64,000 nt of DNA, taken from Frigoribacterium sp. CFBP 13712 (lineage in GTDB: Bacteria > Actinomycetota > Actinomycetes > Actinomycetales > Microbacteriaceae). Location: the NCBI RefSeq assembly GCF_014842255.1, contig NZ_JACYVH010000002.1, positions 234,519-298,518 on the forward strand. The letters are read 5' to 3'. The notes under the pieces are model-generated. The model did not search any database. It worked only from the letters and a program-made list of their open reading frames with translations, and was not told the DNA's origin. Below are positions 18,966 to 26,857 of the stretch, one piece after another. Both the position numbers and the translations under genes were made by a program. How positions within the stretch are numbered: position 1 is the stretch's first letter; every line of letters starts with the position of its first letter.

Positions 18966-19088
18966 ATGTTGACCGGAATCATCGTCCTCGCCATCGCCGC
19001 CGTCGTCGGCATCACCGGGTCGATCGTCTCCGTCGCTCGCGACGGCTTCCACGCGATCCCCACCAAGACCTACACCCGCTGGAGCTAG
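18966..19088 (+). CDS. Forty-residue single-helix membrane peptide
   Basis: The ATG at 18966 opens a short frame that encodes a hydrophobic helix (GIIVLAIAAVVGITGSIVSV) followed by a polar tail ARDGFHAIPTKTYTRWS. A purine-rich AAGAAAGAG lies just upstream and a strong hairpin follows the stop, which supports a real gene. It is divergent from the LysR regulator with a leader of nearly 200 bases between them. No known family was recognised; a small membrane effector under LysR control is an inference. Confidence 0.65.
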   Translation: MLTGIIVLAIAAVVGITGSIVSVARDGFHAIPTKTYTRWS

Positions 19089-19123
19089 GTCCGCCGCCGT
19101 CGCCACTCGCGACGGCCACCGCC

Positions 19124-19154
19124 GAGGGGCGTCTCGCATCGCGAGGCGCCCCTC
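19124..19154. terminator. Terminator hairpin between the small peptide and mrp
   Basis: A 14-bp stem with one T-G pair (19124-19137 with 19141-19154) and an ATC loop. It sits between convergent genes. Confidence 0.8.
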
Positions 19155-19188
19155 TCGCATGCCCGGGGTCGCCCGGGGCGAGGGCGGC

Positions 19189-20352
19189 TCAGCCGACGCT
19201 GAGGCCGAGCTTCCGCCCGGCGAGTCCGCGTTCGCGCACCGCGAGCCGGTCGGCGAGGGCCTCGATGGCCCGTGCCGCGGGGTCGGAGGGGGCGGCGAGC
19301 ACGACGGGCGTGCCCGCGTCGCCGCCCTCGCGCAGTGCCAGACTCAGCGGCACGCTCGCGAGGACGGTCACCGGCTCGTCCTGCCCGGTCGACAGCCGGC
19401 GGGCCGTCTCGGCGCCGCCGCCCGAGCCGAACAGCTCGAGCACGGAACCATCGGCCTGGGGGAGACCGGCCATGTTCTCGACGACGCCGAGGAGGCGCTG
19501 GCCGGTCTGGCGCGCGACCACACCGCTGCGCTCGGCCACGTCGGCCGCCGCGGGCTGCGGTGTCGTCACGACGAGCACCTCGGCGTGGGGCAGCAGCTGC
19601 CCGACCGAGATGGCGACGTCGCCGGTGCCCGGAGGCAGGTCGAGCAGCAGCACGTCGAGATCGCCGAAGTAGACGTCGGTGAGGAACTGCTGGATCGTCC
19701 GGTGCAGCATGGGCCCGCGCCACGCCACGGCGGTCGACGCGTCGTCGACGAACATGCCGATCGAGATCACCTTCACCCCATGGGCGACGGGCGGCAGGAT
19801 CATGTCGTCGACCTGCGTCGGCTTGACCGATGCTCCGTCGTCACCGACGAGACCCAGAAGGCCGGGGATGCTGAAGCCGTAGACGTCGGCGTCGACGATG
19901 CCGACGGCGAGCCCCCGGGCGGCCAGCGACACCGCGAGGTTCGCGGTGACCGTCGACTTGCCGACCCCGCCCTTGCCGCTGGTCACGGCGTAGACGCGGG
20001 TGAGCGTCTCGGGCCCGAACTGCATGCCCCTCGCGGCCCGGCCGGCGCGCAGCTTCTCGGTGAGGGCGCGCCGCTCGTCGCGGGTCATGACCGTCACATC
20101 GACGTCGACCGCCGTGACGCCGGCCACGGACGCGGTGGCGGCGCGCACGTCGCGTTCGATGGTGTCGGCGGCGGGGCAGCCGACGATGGTGAGCTTCACG
20201 GTCACCCTCGCCGCGCCTCCTCGGTCGACGGAGATGTCTCCGATCATGTCGAGCTCGGTGACGGGTTTGCGGATCTCGGGGTCGAGCACGCGACCCAGCG
20301 CGCGTCGGACGCCCTCGACCAGCGGACCGGACGTCGTGTCGTCGTCAGCCAC
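19189..20352 (-). CDS. mrp: Mrp/ApbC-type Fe-S cluster carrier ATPase
   Basis: A 387-residue P-loop ATPase of the MinD/Mrp family that is thought to carry and deliver iron-sulfur clusters. The N-terminal MIP18/DUF59-like domain (about residues 10-100) is followed by the deviant Walker A SGKGGVGKST at about 121-130 and the motif DADVYGFSIPGLL. The C-terminal part lacks a clear CxxC pair, so cluster binding differs from or is weaker than in the classical members. The GTG overlaps the end of the upstream DUF1003 gene by eight bases. Confidence 0.9.
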   Translation of the reverse strand: MADDDTTSGPLVEGVRRALGRVLDPEIRKPVTELDMIGDISVDRGGAARVTVKLTIVGCPAADTIERDVRAATASVAGVTAVDVDVTVMTRDERRALTEKLRAGRAARGMQFGPETLTRVYAVTSGKGGVGKSTVTANLAVSLAARGLAVGIVDADVYGFSIPGLLGLVGDDGASVKPTQVDDMILPPVAHGVKVISIGMFVDDASTAVAWRGPMLHRTIQQFLTDVYFGDLDVLLLDLPPGTGDVAISVGQLLPHAEVLVVTTPQPAAADVAERSGVVARQTGQRLLGVVENMAGLPQADGSVLELFGSGGGAETARRLSTGQDEPVTVLASVPLSLALREGGDAGTPVVLAAPSDPAARAIEALADRLAVRERGLAGRKLGLSVG

Positions 20353-20929
20353 GGTGCCCGTCGTGTCTCGTGTCGTGCCGCTGCTCGCGACGAGCCGGGG
20401 CCGAGGAGGCGCGGGTCGTGTCGGACTCGTCAGCGTCGCGTCGGTCGAGCTCGTCGAGCATCGAACGGAGCTCGGCGCGGATGAAGTCCTTGCTCGCCAT
20501 GTCGCGCATGGCGATGCGGAGCGCGACGACCTCGCGGGCCAGGTACTCGGTGTCGGCGAGGTTGCGCTCGGCGCGCTGACGGTCCTGTTCGAACTGCACC
20601 CGGTCGCGGTCGTCCTGACGGTTCTGTGCCAGCAGGATGAGCGGCGCCGCGTACGAGGCCTGCAGCGAGAGGATGAGCGTCAGGGCCGTGAAGCCGATGG
20701 CGGCGCTGTCGAAGCGCCAGGCCTCGGGGGCGATGGTGTTGAAGATCATCCACGCGACGCAGAACAGCGTCAGCGCGATCAGGAAGTACGGCGTGCCCAT
20801 CCCGCGCGCGACGGACTCGGTCGCGCGACCGAACCGGTCGCGACCCGGACCGCGCCGACCCGGGAGCACCCGGGTGCGGAGCCCCTTCGGCGCATCGAGC
20901 CGGACCGTGCTGCGGTTATCGCGTGCCAC
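20345..20929 (-). CDS. DUF1003 membrane protein
   Basis: A 194-residue protein with two closely spaced transmembrane helices (PYFLIALTLFCVAWMIFNTI and the following ALTLILSLQASYAAPLILLA), the DUF1003 hallmark, and a charged coiled-coil tail (QNRQDDRDRVQFEQDRQRAE). Function is unknown. It overlaps both neighbours, so the MgtE-N/CBS protein, this protein and Mrp form one minus-strand operon. The grouping is also seen in mycobacteria (Rv1229c-Rv1232c region). The dispersed motif encodes TRASS in its tail. Confidence 0.9.
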   Translation of the reverse strand: MARDNRSTVRLDAPKGLRTRVLPGRRGPGRDRFGRATESVARGMGTPYFLIALTLFCVAWMIFNTIAPEAWRFDSAAIGFTALTLILSLQASYAAPLILLAQNRQDDRDRVQFEQDRQRAERNLADTEYLAREVVALRIAMRDMASKDFIRAELRSMLDELDRRDADESDTTRASSAPARREQRHDTRHDGHRG

Positions 20930-22235
20930 CGGGGGTCCTCCTCGCGGGCGTGTTGACGGGTGCGCGCCGCGGGCGCGGCCGGTTGCGGTTCAGGGGCTGA
21001 CCCGGATCCTGGCTGCGCCAGTCGTCGGGGAGCACATGGTCGAGGACGTCGTCGATGGTCACCACCCCGACCAGGCGGTGGGCGGCGTCGACGACCGGCA
21101 CCGAGACGAGGTTGTAGGTCGCCATGACCCGCGTGACCTCGAGGGCCGTGGCATCGACGCGCACGGGTTCGAGCTGCTGGTCGAGCAGCGTGCCGAGCCG
21201 TTCGTTCGGCGGGTAGCGCAGCATCCGCTGGAAGTGCACCATGCCGAGGAACCTGCCGGTGGGCGGCTCGTAGGGCGGCAGCGTGACGCACACCGCGGCG
21301 CCGAGGGCCGGCGCGAGCTCGTGCCGACGGATCAGGGCGAGCCCCTCGGCGACGGTGGCGTCGGCGGAGACGATGACCGGCTCGGTGGTCATCAGACCGC
21401 CCGCCGTGTCGGCGTCGTAGCTCAGCAGCATCCGCACGTCGTCGGCCTCGTCGGGCTCCATCAGGCCCAGCAGCTGCTCTTTGCGCTCTTCGCTGAGCTG
21501 CGCGATGAGGTCGGCCGCGTCGTCGGGCTGCATCTGGTCGAGCACGCCCGCCGCGCGGTGGTCGTCGAGCTGACCGAAGATGTCGATCTGCTCGGTCTCG
21601 GGCAGCTCTTCGAGCACGTCGGCGAGGCGGTCGTCGGAGAGCTCGGCCGCGACCTCGTGCCGGCGCTCGGGGGTGAGCTCGAGCAGGGTGTTCGCGAGGT
21701 CGGCGGGCACCAGGTCGGAGTACGCGGCGATCAGGTGCTCGGCGCTCTGCGCCTCGCCGTCGGCGTTCTCCTCTCGGACGTCCTGCCAGGAGGCGAAGGT
21801 CGTGGGCCCCTTGCCGAACGGCGACGGCGTCGACTTCGGCTTGCGGAGGAACAGCTGGCCGATCTCCCAGTCGCCCTCGGATACCTCGTCCATCGCGACG
21901 TCCTCGATGGTGGCCCGGCCGCCGTCGCGACGCAGGGTCACCTTGCGACCGAGCATCTCGGCGATGACCCGGGTCTCGCCGCCGCGCTGCTCGAAGCGGC
22001 GCAGGGTGATGAGTCCGTTCGTGATGATCTGACCCGAGCCGATGCTCGTGACCCGGCCGATGCCGACGAAGACGCGGCGTTTGCCGGGCACCTCGACGAT
22101 CAGTCCGACCACCCGAGGGGGCTCGTCGCGACGGTAGACGACCAGGACGTCGCGGACCTTGCCGACCTTGTCGCCGGCGGGGTCGAAGACGGAGCACCCG
22201 GCGAGACGGGCGATGAAGACTCTGTTGGCGCTCAC
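20916..22235 (-). CDS. PRC-barrel/MgtE-N/CBS domain protein without membrane domain
   Basis: A 439-residue soluble protein. The first ~75 residues form a PRC-barrel-like module. The middle (about 155-290) is an MgtE N-terminal helical repeat with SDDRLADVLEELPETEQIDI and similar units. Two CBS domains follow (about 290-415), ending DDVLDHVLPDDW. The ion channel part of MgtE magnesium transporters is absent, so a regulatory role in magnesium or nucleotide sensing is inferred rather than transport. The GTG start has a TAAATT box six bases before it. It is the first gene of the operon with DUF1003 and mrp. Confidence 0.88.
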   Translation of the reverse strand: MSANRVFIARLAGCSVFDPAGDKVGKVRDVLVVYRRDEPPRVVGLIVEVPGKRRVFVGIGRVTSIGSGQIITNGLITLRRFEQRGGETRVIAEMLGRKVTLRRDGGRATIEDVAMDEVSEGDWEIGQLFLRKPKSTPSPFGKGPTTFASWQDVREENADGEAQSAEHLIAAYSDLVPADLANTLLELTPERRHEVAAELSDDRLADVLEELPETEQIDIFGQLDDHRAAGVLDQMQPDDAADLIAQLSEERKEQLLGLMEPDEADDVRMLLSYDADTAGGLMTTEPVIVSADATVAEGLALIRRHELAPALGAAVCVTLPPYEPPTGRFLGMVHFQRMLRYPPNERLGTLLDQQLEPVRVDATALEVTRVMATYNLVSVPVVDAAHRLVGVVTIDDVLDHVLPDDWRSQDPGQPLNRNRPRPRRAPVNTPARRTPGGTR

Positions 22236-22241
22236 ACGACC

Positions 22242-22247
22242 AATTTA
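22242..22247 (-). promoter_or_regulatory. -10 box for the MgtE-N/DUF1003/mrp operon
   Basis: TAAATT on the minus strand, with six bases to the GTG at 22235. Confidence 0.5.
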
Positions 22248-22271
22248 GTCCGTCGAGACAGGCGCCCCGTG

Positions 22272-22277
22272 TTTAAT
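22272..22277 (+). promoter_or_regulatory. -10 box for the stress-type membrane protein
   Basis: TTTAAT with six bases to the ATG at 22284. Confidence 0.4.
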
Positions 22278-22283
22278 GGGGCC

Positions 22284-22781
22284 ATGACGAATCAGAGCCC
22301 CCTGGGCCGACGCACCCGTCCGGTGCCCACGGTCCCGCGGGGCGACGTCCTAGGCACGTACGCCAGCTACCCCGAGGCGCAGGCCGTCGTCGAGCGCCTG
22401 TCGCACGCCGACTTCCCGATCAAGCAGCTCGCCATCATCGGCAACGACCTCACCACGGTCGAGCGGGTCACCGGCCGGCTGACCTACGGCCGGGCGGCCC
22501 TGGCCGGCGCGGTGACCGGTCTGTGGCTGGGGGTCTTCTTCGGTCTCGTGATGCTCGTCTTCTCGCCGACGACCGTGACGATCACCACCGTCGTCGCCGC
22601 CGCCCTGATCGGCGCAGGCTTCGGCATGCTCTACGGCATCGCGAGCTTCGCCATCAGCCGTCGTCGTCGCGACTTCACCTCGACCCACCAGGTGCTCGCC
22701 ACGAGCTACCAGATCGTCGTCGACCCCGAGGTGTCGTCGCGCGCCCACGAGGTCCTCGCACGCCCCGACCAGAAGCGCTGA
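22284..22781 (+). CDS. General stress protein 17M-like (YflT-domain) membrane protein
   Basis: A 165-residue protein. The N-terminal soluble part (GTYASYPEAQAVVERLSHAD and IGNDLTTVERV) matches the YflT/general stress protein 17M module. A glycine-rich pair of membrane helices follows (residues about 75-125) and then a second copy-like strand ending SYQIVVDP. Function is not established. The ATG is divergent from the MgtE-N operon across 48 bases. The stop shares one base with the next ATG, so the pair is coupled. Confidence 0.82.
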   Translation: MTNQSPLGRRTRPVPTVPRGDVLGTYASYPEAQAVVERLSHADFPIKQLAIIGNDLTTVERVTGRLTYGRAALAGAVTGLWLGVFFGLVMLVFSPTTVTITTVVAAALIGAGFGMLYGIASFAISRRRRDFTSTHQVLATSYQIVVDPEVSSRAHEVLARPDQKR

Positions 22782-23389
22782 TGGACGCACGACGGATGCG
22801 GTTCCACCGCGGCTGGCTGACCGCCGGTCTCTCCGTCGTCGTCGCCGCCTTCTCGCACGTGGCCGGCGGCGGTGCCGAGCCGGGCCTCCTCGGGGTCGGC
22901 CTCGCTCTCGCCTTCGCGCTGCCGGTCTGCGTGGCGCTCGCCGGTCGGCGCGTCTCCACGCCCCGCCTCGCCGCATCCGTGGTGCTCAGCCAGTTCGCGT
23001 TCCACATCCTCTTCTCCCTCGGCTCGACCGCGACCACGGGGCTCGGCGCGTCGGGCGGGCACCACTCGCCCCTGATCCTGACCGTCCGCGCGGCAGCGGG
23101 TGCGACGGCGGCGCCCGAGGCCGCGATGAGCACGTCGGCGATGTGGCTCGCGCATGCGCTGGCCGCCGTCGTCACGGTGGCGGCCATGGTCCGCGGTCAC
23201 CGGGCGATGCGGACGGCGCTGCGGGCGGCCTCGCGTCGGGCCGTCGCCGCCGGGCGGGTCCTCGGAGACGGGGTCGTCCCCGTTCCGGAGGCGCGCCTCC
23301 TGAACGCCGTCGTCCCGCCTCTCCGACGGGGCCGGCCCCCGCGCTTCCTCACCGCGAGTCCGCACCGGGGTCCGCCTCGTCCCGTCTGA
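22781..23389 (+). CDS. Unknown polytopic membrane protein next to copper genes
   Basis: A 202-residue protein with about four helices (near residues 13-30, 36-55, 63-80 and 120-140) and a basic proline/arginine-rich tail. Histidines and methionines lie in or near the helices (AFSHVAGG, FAFHILFSLG, SGGHHSPLI, MWLAHALA), a pattern that could bind copper. No family was recognised with confidence. Its position before ycnI and copC suggests a part in copper handling. The tail contains the palindrome GGAGGCGCGCCTCC at 23287-23300. Confidence 0.72.
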   Translation: MDARRMRFHRGWLTAGLSVVVAAFSHVAGGGAEPGLLGVGLALAFALPVCVALAGRRVSTPRLAASVVLSQFAFHILFSLGSTATTGLGASGGHHSPLILTVRAAAGATAAPEAAMSTSAMWLAHALAAVVTVAAMVRGHRAMRTALRAASRRAVAAGRVLGDGVVPVPEARLLNAVVPPLRRGRPPRFLTASPHRGPPRPV

Positions 23390-23498
23390 CTCCGACCGTC
23401 GCCGAACCCGGCGACGGGACGGCGCCGTGCCCTCGGCCGACGCCGATCATCAGACACCGGCCGTGCTCCGCGCAGCCGAGAACAAGGGACCACCACTC

Positions 23499-24293
23499 GT
23501 GAAGAAGACCACTCTCGCCCTCCGGGCCGGCGGCGTGCTGGGCGCCGCCGCGCTCCTCTCCCTCGCGGCGCCGCTCGCCGCCTCCGCCCACGTCCACGTC
23601 GAGCCCGGACAGGCCGAAGCCGGTTCGTACTCGACGCTCACCTTCAAGGTGCCGAACGAGTCCGCCGACGCGGGCACCGTCCGGTTCGTCGTCGACCTGC
23701 CCACCGACACCCCCTTCACCTCCGTCTCGTACGAGCCCGTCCCCGGGTGGTCGACCGAGGTCGCCACGGGTGCTCTGCCCGAGCCGGTCGACATCGACGG
23801 GGCGACCGTCACGACGGCTCCGGTGACGGTGACGTGGACGGCCGACGAGGGTGCTCAGATCGCCCCCGGGCAGTTCCAGCAGTTCGTGATCTCCGCCGGG
23901 GCCGTGCCCGACACCGGCTCGATCCTGCTCCCGTCGCACCAGGAGTACAGCGACGGCAGCGTCGTCGACTGGGACGAGCCCGCGCCCGCCTCCGGTGAGG
24001 AGCCCGAGCACCCGGCACCGACCCTGTATGTGAACGACACGCCGCCCGACGAGGGGCACTCCGACAGCCACGCGGTCGGCGAGGGGGCCGACGCCTCGTC
24101 CGACGCCTCGTCCGACGACGCGGCCGTCAGCGCGTCCGGCGACTCCGACGCGTCGTCGACCGCGGGCGTCGCCTTCGGCATCGGCGGGCTCGCGTTCGGG
24201 GCCGTCGCCCTCGTCGTCAGCGTCGTCGCGCTGACGCGTCGCCCCGCAGCGGGCGGCCGGGGCGGGCGCAGCTCGGGCGGGTCGACCTCGTGA
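23499..24293 (+). CDS. YcnI-family copper-binding protein, membrane-anchored
   Basis: A 264-residue exported protein. The signal peptide ends ASAHVHVEPGQAEAG, leaving an N-terminal histidine on the mature protein, the expected copper ligand of the DUF1775/YcnI fold. A beta-sandwich domain runs to about residue 165, followed by a Ser/Asp/Ala-rich linker and one C-terminal helix. The GTG with AAGGGA ten bases upstream was chosen; a longer ATG start at 23427 would precede the signal peptide with polar residues. Its stop overlaps the copC start. Confidence 0.88.
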   Translation: MKKTTLALRAGGVLGAAALLSLAAPLAASAHVHVEPGQAEAGSYSTLTFKVPNESADAGTVRFVVDLPTDTPFTSVSYEPVPGWSTEVATGALPEPVDIDGATVTTAPVTVTWTADEGAQIAPGQFQQFVISAGAVPDTGSILLPSHQEYSDGSVVDWDEPAPASGEEPEHPAPTLYVNDTPPDEGHSDSHAVGEGADASSDASSDDAAVSASGDSDASSTAGVAFGIGGLAFGAVALVVSVVALTRRPAAGGRGGRSSGGSTS

Positions 24294-25162
24294 CGGGCCG
24301 CTCGCGCAGCGTCCTCGCCACAGGGCGCTCCCGTCTCGCCGGCGGTGCCGGCGCATTCGGCGGCGTCGGCGGCCTCGCCGGCCTCGTCGGTCTCGTCGGT
24401 CTCGCCGGACTGGCCGTGCTCGTGCCGGCGACGGGGGCCTCGGCGCACGACTACGTGCTCTCGAGCAGCCCGGAGCAGGGGGCCGTGGTCACCACGGAGC
24501 TCGGGGAGGCGTCGGTCACCTTCAGCGACGTCGTGCTCGATCTCTCGGGGACGGGCTCCTCCAACGTGCTCGAGGTGACCGACGCCTCCGGACGGCACTT
24601 CGAGGACGGCTGCTCGACGACCGCCGGGCCCGTCCTCAGCACCGGCGTCGCACTCGGCGCCGCAGGCGAGTACACGATGACCTACCAGGCGGTCTCGGCC
24701 GACGGGCACACGGTGTCGGACTCGCGGTCGTTCAGCTACCAGCCGCCGGCGGGGGTCGAAGCCTCCGCGGGCGCCGCCGAGCGGCCCGTCTGCGACCCGT
24801 CGACGAGCGACCCGACCGACGACCCGGCCGTCAGCGGGCCCGACGGCGACGAACCGGATGCGGCGGCCACGACCGACCCGGCGGCGAGTGCCGACGCGAC
24901 CGTCGTTCCTGAGACGGGTTCCGCCGCCGAGGCGACGGACCAGTCGCCCGATGCGGCCGACGACGGCGACGGGCTCGGCCTGGCGATCGGACTCGGCGTC
25001 GGGATCGTCGTCCTCGCCCTGGTCGCGGTCGTCGTCGTCATCGCGACGAGTCGACGTCGATCCGGTTCGGACGAGGGAGGCGACGAGGGCCCCGACGGCG
25101 GCGGCGAGACCGGCGGCCCGGCGGACGGCCCGGCGGACGGGCGCTCGACGCCGCGGTCGTAG
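24290..25162 (+). CDS. CopC-domain copper resistance protein with C-terminal anchor
   Basis: A 290-residue exported protein. The signal region is long and glycine-rich and ends GASAHDYVLSSSPEQG, giving a mature N-terminal histidine. The CopC beta-barrel covers about residues 52-150 and includes the family motif SADGHTVSDSRSF with a second histidine. A long Asp/Ala/Thr-rich linker and one helix (LGLAIGLGVGIVVLALVAVV) anchor it. No CopD partner is present; YcnI overlaps it by four bases and probably shares the metal. Confidence 0.88.
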   Translation: MTGRSRSVLATGRSRLAGGAGAFGGVGGLAGLVGLVGLAGLAVLVPATGASAHDYVLSSSPEQGAVVTTELGEASVTFSDVVLDLSGTGSSNVLEVTDASGRHFEDGCSTTAGPVLSTGVALGAAGEYTMTYQAVSADGHTVSDSRSFSYQPPAGVEASAGAAERPVCDPSTSDPTDDPAVSGPDGDEPDAAATTDPAASADATVVPETGSAAEATDQSPDAADDGDGLGLAIGLGVGIVVLALVAVVVVIATSRRRSGSDEGGDEGPDGGGETGGPADGPADGRSTPRS

Positions 25163-25190
25163 TCCCGGTCGGACGACCGGCCGGCCGTAC

Positions 25191-25254
25191 GACGAGCCGC
25201 TCACGCGACGAGCCGCTCACGCGACGAGCCGCTCACGCGACGAGCCGCTCACAC
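25191..25254. repeat. Four tandem copies of a 16-bp unit
   Basis: The unit GACGAGCCGCTCACGC occurs four times head to tail; the last copy ends CACAC in place of CACGC. It lies between the copC stop and the terminator, outside any gene. The unit length is not a multiple of three. Confidence 0.95.
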
Positions 25255-25303
25255 GACGAAGGGCCCGGGCGACCGCTGATGCGGATCGCGCGGGCCCCTC
25301 GTC
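25255..25303. terminator. Bidirectional terminator between copC and the aminopeptidase
   Basis: An 18-position stem with two mismatches (25255-25272 with 25286-25303). It starts directly after the tandem repeats and lies between convergent genes. Confidence 0.75.
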
Positions 25304-25310
25304 GGACGGG

Positions 25311-26804
25311 TCAGCCTCGGGCGACCCAGGCCTCGACCTCGGCGACGGTGCGGGGGATGCCCACCGAGAGGTTCTCGGCGCCGTCGGCCGTGACGACGAT
25401 GTCGTCCTCGATGCGGACTCCGATGCCGCGGAACTCCTCGGGCACGCTCAGGTCGTCGGGCTGGAAGTAGAGCCCGGGTTCGATGGTGAACACCATGCCC
25501 GGCTCGAGCACCCCCTCGAGGTACAGGTCGCGGCGCGCGGCCGCGCAGTCGTGCACGTCGATGCCCAGGTGGTGGCTGGTGCCGTGCACCATGTACCGGC
25601 GGTGGTACTGGTGGTCGGGCTCGAGCGACTCGGCCGCGCTGACGGGCAGGAACCCCCACTCGGCGGTGCGCTCGGCGATGACCCGCATGGCCTCGGCGTG
25701 GATCTCACGGAACCGGATGCCGGGGCGAACGATCGCGAAGGCCGCGTCGGCCGCCTCGAGCACGGCCTCGTAGACCAGGCGCTGCACGTCGGTGAAGCGA
25801 CCCGACACCGGCAGGGTGCGTGTGATGTCGGCCGTGTAGAGGCTGTCGAGCTCGATGCCGGCGTCGATGAGGATGAGGTCGCCGTCACGGACGGCCCCGT
25901 CGTTGCGGGTCCAGTGCAGGACGCAGGCGTGATCGCCCGATGCCGCGATGGTGTCGTAGCCGACCGTGTTGCCGTCAGCGCGTGCCCTTCGGTTGAAGGT
26001 GCCCTCGACCAGACGCTCGCCCCGAGGATGCGCGAGGATCTCGTCGAAGTCGCTCACGACGTCCGTGAACCCGCGACCCGTGACCTCGACGGCTTCGCGC
26101 ATCTGGGCGATCTCGTAGGCGTCCTTGACCAGTCGCAGCTCGCTGAGGTCGCGTGCGAGGTCGCGGATGTCGTCGGCTGCCGAGGGTTCGGCCTCGGCGG
26201 CGGCGGGGGAGTCGGAGCGCCGGGCGGCGTCGATCTCGTCGACACGGCCCGTCAGCTCGGGGTCGGCCTCGCGCAGCAGCAGCGTGTCGCCGTCGACGAC
26301 GCTGAGCACGGCGTCGAACTCGGCCAGGTCGCGGGTCGCGAGTCCGAGGTCGGCACCGACCTGCGAGAGCGACGGGCGAGGCCCGATCCAGAACTCGCCG
26401 ATCTCGGGGTTCGCGTAGAACTCGTCGGAGTCGCGACCCGCGCTGGCCCGGAAGTACAGCGTCGCGTCGTGACCACCGTCGACGGGTTCGAGCACGAGCA
26501 CCGACCCGGGCACGGTGTCGGAACCCCACCCGGTCAGGTGCGAGAAGCCGGAGTGCGCGCGGAACGGGTAGTCGCAGTCGTTGGAGCGGACCTTGGCGCG
26601 CCCGGCGGGCACGACGAGACGCTTGCCGGGGTGCTTCGCCGACAGGGCCTCGCGGCGAGCGGCCGCGAACGGCGCCTGCTCACGCGGCTCGGGGAGATCG
26701 CTCGGCCTCTCGGCCCAGTTCGACGAGATGTAGTCCTTGAAGGTGTCGGAGCCGGGGGTCGTAGAGCGGTTCGTGGTCGCGCGGGGTGCCTTCTGTTCAG
26801 CCAT
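25311..26804 (-). CDS. pepP: Xaa-Pro aminopeptidase (aminopeptidase P family)
   Basis: Dimetal M24-family peptidase that removes an N-terminal residue before proline. The 497-residue protein has the creatinase-like N-terminal domain (about 30-220) and the pita-bread catalytic domain. Metal ligands are visible in LILIDAGIELDSLYTADITR (two Asp), MVHGTSHHLGIDVHD (His) and FTIEPGLYF plus GIGVRIEDD (two Glu). The ATG at 26804 was preferred to one three codons upstream because a GAGAG lies at a suitable distance only for the inner ATG. It has no close operon partner. Confidence 0.93.
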   Translation of the reverse strand: MAEQKAPRATTNRSTTPGSDTFKDYISSNWAERPSDLPEPREQAPFAAARREALSAKHPGKRLVVPAGRAKVRSNDCDYPFRAHSGFSHLTGWGSDTVPGSVLVLEPVDGGHDATLYFRASAGRDSDEFYANPEIGEFWIGPRPSLSQVGADLGLATRDLAEFDAVLSVVDGDTLLLREADPELTGRVDEIDAARRSDSPAAAEAEPSAADDIRDLARDLSELRLVKDAYEIAQMREAVEVTGRGFTDVVSDFDEILAHPRGERLVEGTFNRRARADGNTVGYDTIAASGDHACVLHWTRNDGAVRDGDLILIDAGIELDSLYTADITRTLPVSGRFTDVQRLVYEAVLEAADAAFAIVRPGIRFREIHAEAMRVIAERTAEWGFLPVSAAESLEPDHQYHRRYMVHGTSHHLGIDVHDCAAARRDLYLEGVLEPGMVFTIEPGLYFQPDDLSVPEEFRGIGVRIEDDIVVTADGAENLSVGIPRTVAEVEAWVARG

Positions 26805-26857
26805 GGCACCCATTCTCTCGCGATCCGGATCGGCCTGCGCGACGTCCCGCCGGGTGC

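Noticed and set aside
25191..25254. CRISPR array
   Set aside because: The units are 16 bp with no spacers and no cas genes in the window.
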